From Mesorhizobium liriopis (lineage in GTDB: Bacteria; Pseudomonadota; Alphaproteobacteria; Rhizobiales; Rhizobiaceae): 64,000 bases of DNA. This document shows positions 58,761 through 64,000 of this stretch, piece after piece. Below the pieces are notes generated by a model, which worked only from the letters and a program-made list of their open reading frames with translations, made no database searches and was not told where the DNA came from. A program made the position numbers and the translations under genes. The DNA lies in the NCBI RefSeq assembly GCF_024053505.1, contig NZ_JAMXQS010000002.1, forward strand, positions 186,001 to 250,000, given 5' to 3'. Position 1 is the stretch's first letter. Each line of letters starts with the position of its first letter.

Positions 58761-59552
58761 ATGAAGCGTTTGATTGGAGCCCTGGCTGCCCTTGCGGTGG
58801 TGGCGGGCACGGCATGGCCGGCGGCGGCGGGCATGCTGGACGATATCCGCTCGCGCGGCACGGTGCGCATCGGCGTCTCGCTCGGCGGCGAGCCGATCGG
58901 CTTCCGTGACGACCAGAACAACCCGACCGGCTATGACGTCGATGTGGCGAACATGCTCGCCCAGAAGATCGGCGTGCCGGTGGAATTCACCGATGTCTCG
59001 GGCGATGCGCGTGTTTCGATGCTGGTGTCGGGTCAGCTCGACATCGTGGTGGCGAACACCTCGGCGACGCTCGAGCGCGCAAAGACGGTATCCTTCTCGA
59101 TCCCCTACAACCGTGCTGGCATGCGCGTGATCGTGCAGAAGGATGTAGGGATTTCGACGCTCAAGGATCTGGCCGGCAAGAATGTCGTGGTCGGCCGCGG
59201 CACGACCGGCGAAGCCTTCCTCAAGCGCGAAGTGCCGGACGCCAACCTCGTCTATGTCGATAATTTCGCGCCCGACGGCGTGCTGCAGCTCCAGCAGAGG
59301 CGCGTCGATGCGGCGATCGAGGATTCCTCGCTGGTCGACTATCTCGCCACCAAGAACGACACGCTCGTGACCCTGCCTGAACTCTACTCCAACGACCCGA
59401 TCGGCATCGCGGTCGCCAAGGGCGATCCGGATTTCGTGCGCTGGCTCGACATGTTCGTATCCGACTATATCCAGTCGGGCGCCTATGAAGCGAACTACAA
59501 GAAGTGGTGGGGTGCGAACGCCAACCCGCCCAAGCTGAACCCGCTCTGGTAA
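58761..59552 (+). CDS. Amino-acid-type ABC transporter periplasmic binding protein
   Basis: A 263-residue bacterial extracellular solute-binding protein family 3 member. It has a signal peptide (LIGALAALAVVAGTAWPAAA-GM), the mature start DDIRSRGTVRIGVSLGGEPI, and YDVDVANMLAQKIGVPVEF as in the cystine/glutamine binders. It comes after the asparaginase gene, an unusual order. The start used has a GGGGAAA site; an ATG 18 bases upstream is less likely. Confidence 0.92.
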   Translation: MKRLIGALAALAVVAGTAWPAAAGMLDDIRSRGTVRIGVSLGGEPIGFRDDQNNPTGYDVDVANMLAQKIGVPVEFTDVSGDARVSMLVSGQLDIVVANTSATLERAKTVSFSIPYNRAGMRVIVQKDVGISTLKDLAGKNVVVGRGTTGEAFLKREVPDANLVYVDNFAPDGVLQLQQRRVDAAIEDSSLVDYLATKNDTLVTLPELYSNDPIGIAVAKGDPDFVRWLDMFVSDYIQSGAYEANYKKWWGANANPPKLNPLW

Positions 59553-59566
59553 GACGCACGCCTCGC

Positions 59567-59592
59567 CGGGCTGGTCCCTCGGGATCAGCCCG
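59567..59592. terminator. Hairpin over the end of the convergent LacI gene
   Basis: CGGGCTGGTCCC and GGGATCAGCCCG pair over 12 bp with one mismatch. It lies between the convergent binding-protein and LacI genes and includes the LacI stop codon. No T-tract; likely bidirectional terminator. Confidence 0.5.
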
Positions 59593-60619
59593 TCAGGCGG
59601 GAAATGAAGCGCGTTGGCACCGAAACGGGCGGATCGCCTGGCGTGAAGCTGTTCGGCTCCGCGACGAAGCGGGCGATATGCTCGACGAATTCTTCCTGGT
59701 CGTAGCCCACGGAAGAGATCGGATAGGCGGCGAAATCCGTCAGCGACAGGTTGTCGTAGCCGTAAAGGCGGAAGCGCGTCGGCCGGCTCTCCGGGAAATG
59801 AGCCCGGCAGGCATCGAGCACGCCCATGGCGGACGCGTCGGAGGTGCAGAACACCGCATCGGGCACCTTGTCCGACAGAAACGACGCACCGGCCTGATAG
59901 CCGCTCTGGTAGGTATAATCGCCGGCCCGCACCGTCTGAACCAGCGTGACGCCGTGTTCAGAAAGAGCGTGGAGATAGATCTGGATGCGCGCCTGCTCGA
60001 CGGGCGAGGATTCACGGCCCGTCACGAGGGCTGCCGTCCTCACGCCTTTCTCGGTTGCATCGCGCACGGCGGCGCGGATGCCGATGGTGGAGTCGGGCAC
60101 GACGGCGGGCGAGAGCGGGTCGGGGCGGCCGTTCAGCATCACCGCGAAGTCCGAGCGGAACATCTGCCGCACGGTCGCGGCATCCGCGAAATCGGACCAG
60201 ACCAGGGCTGCATCGACATGGTGGGCGACGCCGTTGCGCAAAAACTGCTCCACCCGGTCCACGGAATTGACGCGGATGAACAGCACCTGCTTGCCCAGGC
60301 TCTGCATGGCATTCAGCAGGCAATCGAACAGGTCGAGGTCGGACAGGTCATGAATATGGTTGACCACCACCGCCACCAGATTGGTGCGCTTGGTGGTGAG
60401 GCTCTGGGCAAGAAGATTGGGCTGATAGCCGAGCTGGGCTGCGGCTTTCAGCACGCGCTCGCGCTTTTCAGGCGAGATCGGACGCGGATCCACCGAAAAG
60501 GCGCGCGACACCACGGCGCGCGAAACGCGGGCCAGAGCCGCCACATCGGCCATGGTCGCGCCGGTGGCGGATTTCGGACTTTCTCCCTTGGGTTTGTCGT
60601 TCAATTTCCGGTCCGGCAA
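59585..60619 (-). CDS. LacI-family regulator of the glycoasparagine cluster
   Basis: A 344-residue repressor with a LacI helix-turn-helix at about residues 23-45 (MADVAALARVSRAVVSRAFS), the hinge-region sequence YQPNLLAQSLTTKRTNLV and a periplasmic-binding-like sensor domain. It is divergent from the ROK kinase gene with 53 bases between and convergent with the binding protein. The operator at 55696 and a weaker one at 62352 are the probable sites. The effector may be a GlcNAc-related sugar (inference). Confidence 0.9.
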   Translation of the reverse strand: MPDRKLNDKPKGESPKSATGATMADVAALARVSRAVVSRAFSVDPRPISPEKRERVLKAAAQLGYQPNLLAQSLTTKRTNLVAVVVNHIHDLSDLDLFDCLLNAMQSLGKQVLFIRVNSVDRVEQFLRNGVAHHVDAALVWSDFADAATVRQMFRSDFAVMLNGRPDPLSPAVVPDSTIGIRAAVRDATEKGVRTAALVTGRESSPVEQARIQIYLHALSEHGVTLVQTVRAGDYTYQSGYQAGASFLSDKVPDAVFCTSDASAMGVLDACRAHFPESRPTRFRLYGYDNLSLTDFAAYPISSVGYDQEEFVEHIARFVAEPNSFTPGDPPVSVPTRFISRLTG

Positions 60620-60672
60620 AAAATCAGTATGACAATTCTACTCCATTCCACACAGACCCTCCAAGGTGCAAT

Positions 60673-61599
60673 GTGATCGCGTGTTTCGATATTGGCGGTT
60701 CCGCCATCAAGGGCGCCGCCGCCCGCTCCGTTTCAGACATCGCGATGATCGGCTCGCGGCCGACCCCGCTCCATGATTTCGACGCCTTCGCGGGCGTGCT
60801 GGAAGCGTTGATGGCAGAAGGCGGCGTGCCGGCGCGAAGCCCTGTCTCGGTGTCGATCGCGGGCGTGGTCGATCCGGCCGACGGGCGCATCAAGATCGCG
60901 AATATCCCCTGCCTCGACGGGCGGCCTCTCGCGCATGATCTGTCGCAAAAGCTCGGCCGCGCCGTGACGGTGGCCAACGATGCCGACTGTTTCGCGCTGG
61001 CGGAAGCCATCGAAGGCGCGGGGCGCGGGCATCGCATCGTGTTCGGCGTGATCCTGGGTACGGGCGTGGGCGGCGGTCTCGTGATCGAGGGCAAGCCTTT
61101 GCAGGGGGCAGGCGGCTATGCCGGCGAATGGGGGCATGGACCGGTGGCGGCGACCCTTGCGGGCGATCCGCCGGTGGAGATCCCGCGTTTTTCATGCGGC
61201 TGCGGGCTGAAGGGCTGCGTGGATGCCGTGGGCGGCGCGCGCGGGCTGGAAAAGCTTCATCGCCACCTGCACGGGTTGGAGCAGTCGAGCAAGGAGATCG
61301 TCGAAGGGTTCGAGAGTGGCGAGGAAAAGGCGTCGCGCACGGTCGATGTCTTGATCGACGTGCTGGCGAGCCCGCTGGCGCTGGTGGTCAATGTGGTGGG
61401 TGCCGATATCGTGCCGGTGGGCGGTGGGCTGTCGAACTCGCGCCTTCTGATCGAAAGGCTGGACAGAGCCGTGCGTGCGCGCATTCTGCGGAAGACGACC
61501 GTGCCGCTCGTGGTGCAGGCGCAGTGCCGCATCGAACCGGGGCTGATCGGGGCAGCCATTCTGGGCTTCAGGGAAGACGCGGATCATGCCGCTGCTTGA
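60673..61599 (+). CDS. ROK-family sugar kinase (GlcNAc kinase-like)
   Basis: A 308-residue ROK kinase with an ATP-binding opening MIACFDIGGSAIKGA, the substrate GEWGHGPV motif (usual GHxxV) and the zinc-binding CGCGLKGCVDAVGG (ROK CxCGxxGCxE form, with Asp in place of Glu). The catalytic Asp is in VTVANDADCFAL. The start is GTG. Its gene overlaps cutC by 14 bases. In this context it likely phosphorylates the GlcNAc released by the asparaginase; glucose or N-acetylmannosamine is also possible. Confidence 0.9.
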   Translation: MIACFDIGGSAIKGAAARSVSDIAMIGSRPTPLHDFDAFAGVLEALMAEGGVPARSPVSVSIAGVVDPADGRIKIANIPCLDGRPLAHDLSQKLGRAVTVANDADCFALAEAIEGAGRGHRIVFGVILGTGVGGGLVIEGKPLQGAGGYAGEWGHGPVAATLAGDPPVEIPRFSCGCGLKGCVDAVGGARGLEKLHRHLHGLEQSSKEIVEGFESGEEKASRTVDVLIDVLASPLALVVNVVGADIVPVGGGLSNSRLLIERLDRAVRARILRKTTVPLVVQAQCRIEPGLIGAAILGFREDADHAAA

Positions 61600-62305
61600 G
61601 GTCTGTGTCGGGGATCCCGAAAGCCTGAGTGCTGCCGTCGAAGGCGGGGCGGACCGGATCGAGCTGTGCTCGGCGCTGGAACTCGGCGGACTGACGCCGG
61701 GGCCGGGGCTGATCGCGCTTGCCGCGCGTGTCGCGGTGCCCGTCTATGCCATGGTGCGCCCGCGCGGGGGCGATTTCGTATTCAGCAAAAGCGAGGTGGC
61801 GGCGATGCTGGCCGATATCACGGCGATCCGTGCGGTGGGGCTGGCCGGTGTTGTGCTGGGGTGTTCGCGTCCGGATGGTCGTCTCGACCGCGACACGCTT
61901 CAGGCGTTGCTCGAGGCCGCACACGGCCTGGGAACGACCTTGCACCGCGCCTTCGATCTCGTGCCCGAGATCGAACCGGCGGTTGAGACAGCCGTGGAAC
62001 TCGGCTTCGAGCGCATCCTGTCTTCGGGCCGGGCGCGAACGGCCGTGGATGGCGCGGACGATCTGCGCCGTGCGCATGAAGCGGCGCGGGGCCGGATTGC
62101 GATCATGGCCGGCTCGGGGGTGAACGCCGGCAATGTGGGTGCGCTTCGGCAGAAGGTTCCGCTCGACGAATGGCACGGCTCCTGTTCCGCACCCGTCGGC
62201 ACGCCGTCAGCCCGCGCGGTCGAACTGGGTTTTGCAAGCCCCGGTGCCGCCAAGCGCACCAGCGTCAATGAAGTGCGGCGCATGAAGGCGGCCATCGCGC
62301 GATAA
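61586..62305 (+). CDS. cutC: CutC-family protein
   Basis: A 239-residue TIM-barrel CutC protein: LEVCVGDPESLSAAVEGGAD, LGGLTPGPGLI, VPVYAMVRPRGGDFVFS and AGSGVNAGNV are the conserved blocks. CutC was first linked to copper tolerance, but the biochemical role is unsettled. Its location between a ROK kinase and a hydrolase-like gene points to a sugar-derived substrate rather than copper. Confidence 0.9.
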   Translation: MPLLEVCVGDPESLSAAVEGGADRIELCSALELGGLTPGPGLIALAARVAVPVYAMVRPRGGDFVFSKSEVAAMLADITAIRAVGLAGVVLGCSRPDGRLDRDTLQALLEAAHGLGTTLHRAFDLVPEIEPAVETAVELGFERILSSGRARTAVDGADDLRRAHEAARGRIAIMAGSGVNAGNVGALRQKVPLDEWHGSCSAPVGTPSARAVELGFASPGAAKRTSVNEVRRMKAAIAR

Positions 62306-62351
62306 TCATCAAGACCGGGGCTGACGCCTCGAAAACAGACGCGCGACAGGG

Positions 62352-62365
62352 TGATCCCGGTTTCA
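62352..62365. promoter_or_regulatory. Weak LacI-type operator upstream of the M24-like gene
   Basis: TGATCCCGGTTTCA shares the GGTTTCA half with the site at 55696 and sits 38 bases before the start at 62403. Possible second site of the same regulator. Confidence 0.35.
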
Positions 62366-62402
62366 CTCGGTGCGCTCGAACCAGGATTTTGGAGGAACTC
62401 TG

Positions 62403-63758
62403 ATGCCCATTGCCCTCAAGCCCGTCGCATTGCCCGATTTCGGCCCGCTGGGTCGCCAACCCACCGTGCCGCCTGCGACTTACGCGGCGCGTGCGGATGA
62501 GCTTTATCGGCGTGCCGGTCTTGACTGGGTCGTGGTCTATGCCGATCGCGAGCATTTCGGGAATGTGATGTTCCTGTCCGGCTTCGAGCCGCGCTTCGAG
62601 GAGGCGCTGCTGTTGCTGGGTCCTGGTGAGAGACGGGTGCTGATCACCGGCAACGAGTCGGAAAGCTATGCCGCACTCGCGCAATTGCCCGGTCTCGACG
62701 TGATGCGCGCGCAAAGTCTGAGCCTAATGGGGCAGGACCGATCGGTGGAGCCCAAGCTCGCGATCCGCCTGCGCGATGCGGGTATCCGGCCCGGCGACAC
62801 GGTGGGCCTGGTCGGCTGGAAATATTTCGAGCCCGAAGAAGACGAGGAAATCGCAGGCCTGTTCTTCGTGCCCGATTCCTTGGCCGGCATGCTGCGGCGT
62901 CTGGCCGGCGAATTGCGTGACGTGACGCCCATCCTGATGCATCCCGAAACAGGGCTGCGTTCCGTGGTGGATGTGGATCAGATCGCCGCGTTCGAGTGGG
63001 CTGCCGCCCGCTGCTCATCGGCGCTCTGGCAGGTGGTGTCGAACGTGAAGGTCGGCGACACGGAGTTCTCGGCGCTCGGCCGTTTGCCTTACGAAGGCGA
63101 TCCGCTCAACGTGCACACGATGTTCGCCTCCGCCGGACCCGGCGGAGCGGTGATCGGCCTGCGCAGCCCTTCCGCGCGGCGATTGAGCAAGGGCGATGGC
63201 GTGACCACGGCGCTCGGCTTGTGGGGCGCCTTGTCGTCGCGCGCGGGGCTGCTGGATGACGGCAATGATGCGTTTCTCCTGAAGGCGAAGAGCTATTTCG
63301 AGGCGCTGATCGCCTGGTACCACACGGCCGAGATCGGCTTGCCGGGCGGCGAACTCTTTTCGGCGGTGACCGAAAAGCTGGCGCAAGGCGGGCTGCAATC
63401 GGCGCTCAATCCCGGCCATCTCGGTAGCCATGAGGAATGGCTTCATTCGCCGGTACGTCCCGGTTCGGACGATCGCCTGCGTTCCGGCATGGTGTTTCAG
63501 GTGGATGTGATCCCCGTGCCGATGCCGGCAGGCCAGGCGCTCAACAACGAGGACGCTGTGGTCTTCGCGGACGGCACATTGCGCGCCGAGCTGGCGCAGA
63601 AATATCCGGAAGCCTGGGCCCGGATCGAAGCGCGGCGTCGTTTCATGGCGGACCAGCTCGGCGTGCCGCTCAAGGACAGCATCCTGCCGCTGTCCTCGAC
63701 GCCGCTTTATCTGCCGCCGTTCTGGCTGAGGCCCGACCATGTGCTGGTGCGGGACTAA
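62403..63758 (+). CDS. M24/creatinase-like protein, metal ligands mostly lost
   Basis: A 451-residue protein with an N-terminal creatinase/prolidase domain (about 20-190) and a C-terminal pita-bread domain. In M24 enzymes the dimetal ligands are Asp, Asp, His, Glu, Glu. Here the first two (in KGDGVTTALGLW and LSSRAGLL) are Ala and Arg, the third (GHLGSHEEWLH) keeps His, the fourth (GMVFQVDVIP) has Asp for Glu, and the fifth (LNNEDAVVFADG) keeps Glu. It is most likely not a metallopeptidase. A role in glycoasparagine or sugar metabolism is suggested only by position. Confidence 0.83.
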   Translation: MPIALKPVALPDFGPLGRQPTVPPATYAARADELYRRAGLDWVVVYADREHFGNVMFLSGFEPRFEEALLLLGPGERRVLITGNESESYAALAQLPGLDVMRAQSLSLMGQDRSVEPKLAIRLRDAGIRPGDTVGLVGWKYFEPEEDEEIAGLFFVPDSLAGMLRRLAGELRDVTPILMHPETGLRSVVDVDQIAAFEWAAARCSSALWQVVSNVKVGDTEFSALGRLPYEGDPLNVHTMFASAGPGGAVIGLRSPSARRLSKGDGVTTALGLWGALSSRAGLLDDGNDAFLLKAKSYFEALIAWYHTAEIGLPGGELFSAVTEKLAQGGLQSALNPGHLGSHEEWLHSPVRPGSDDRLRSGMVFQVDVIPVPMPAGQALNNEDAVVFADGTLRAELAQKYPEAWARIEARRRFMADQLGVPLKDSILPLSSTPLYLPPFWLRPDHVLVRD

Positions 63759-63764
63759 GCGCCT

Positions 63765-64000
63765 TTACTTCAGCTTGAAGGCAATCTGGATTGCGCGGCC
63801 GAGCGCCGGGGTCGGCACGCCCATATGGGTTTCGCCCGCAAACAACTCGAAGGAAGTGTGGAGGTTGGCACCCTCGGGTCGGGCGAGGCGTGCGGCCATT
63901 TCCTGCGCGTAAAGGATCGTGCGCGCTTTCCGCAGCTTTTCGAGCCGCTCCATCGCGTCGTCCTGCGTTTCCTGAAAGGGTGCGAGCCTGTCGCCTTCAT
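63765..64000 (-). CDS. Alpha/beta-hydrolase (Fes-type esterase-like), C-terminal part
   Basis: The frame is open to the window end; its last 62 residues start MERLEKLRKARTILYAQEMA and end with FELFAGETHMGVPTPALGRA. The GETHMxVP motif carries the catalytic His of siderophore- and carboxyl-esterase relatives. The rest of the gene, including the Ser nucleophile, lies outside. Confidence 0.75.
   Translation of the reverse strand, partial: EGDRLAPFQETQDDAMERLEKLRKARTILYAQEMAARLARPEGANLHTSFELFAGETHMGVPTPALGRAIQIAFKLK

Noticed and set aside
1-64000. CRISPR arrays, tRNA/rRNA genes, prophage or integrative elements
   Set aside because: No regularly spaced direct repeats, tRNA cloverleaf with CCA-type end, integrase or phage structural gene was recognised by reading; a tRNAscan or CRISPR search would settle it.

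Overview
The window is high-GC (mid-60s % by eye) DNA with dense short operons, many ATGA stop/start overlaps and no phage or conjugation genes. The gene families point to an alphaproteobacterium of the Hyphomicrobiales (Rhizobiales), probably near Phyllobacteriaceae/Mesorhizobium: a cysteine-free Mur-type Fur protein, several CUT1/HAAT/QAT ABC uptake systems under LacI control, a Tlde1/DUF2778 protein, a DUF2076 protein, and rhizobial-style intergenic palindromic repeats. The species cannot be called from the sequence alone.

Layout. 65-2162: Mur/Fur regulator and 6-phosphogluconate dehydrogenase. 2489-5377: an SbmA/YddA-type ABC protein with a mutated Walker B, and a LacI regulator. 5711-15701: a long carbohydrate operon (binding protein, two permeases, ATPase, TIM-barrel epimerase, Gfo/Idh dehydrogenase, aldo/keto reductase, GH43 xylosidase) preceded by two LacI-type operators and interrupted by a DUF559 nuclease-like gene and MITE-like repeats. 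15832-19581: class II aldolase, aldo/keto reductase, cysteine hydrolase and small proteins. 19736-22722: DUF2076 protein, Bax-inhibitor-1 protein, anti-sigma factor and ECF sigma factor. 22930-31950: MFS, GNAT, HNH, phosphoesterase, two stress-type flavin-binding proteins, a Tlde1-like L,D-transpeptidase, a triad-less DegP-like protein and a PAS-PAS-GGDEF-EAL protein. 32092-36453: two LLM flavin monooxygenase-type proteins, Dps, OhrR/Ohr and a glyoxalase. 36685-42595: an ornithine-cyclodeaminase/ammonia-lyase-like pair divergent from an OsmF-type quaternary-amine transporter. 42685-49970: a two-component system divergent from a Spy-like protein and an RND efflux pair. 50049-55568: SDR, CYTH, CHAD, a secreted phytase-like protein behind a Pho box, ankyrin and VOC proteins. 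55724-63758: an amino-acid-type ABC transporter with cytoplasmic glycosylasparaginase, LacI regulator, ROK kinase, CutC and an M24-like protein. The window ends inside an esterase gene.

How the genes work together. Three catabolic modules follow one plan: a LacI-type regulator or operator, an ABC importer, and intracellular enzymes. The most distinctive reads as a glycoasparagine (GlcNAc-Asn) scavenging route. A second module couples an ammonia-lyase fold lacking the Ala-Ser-Gly cofactor motif to an ornithine-cyclodeaminase homologue beside an osmolyte-type transporter. A third links CYTH, CHAD and a phytase-like protein to phosphate control through a Pho box.

Several proteins keep their fold but lack catalytic residues: ABC Walker B, DegP-like triad, ammonia-lyase MIO motif, SDR YxxxK and M24 metal ligands. 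At least four families of MITE-like palindromic repeats sit between genes; one copy contains the likely start codon of a permease.
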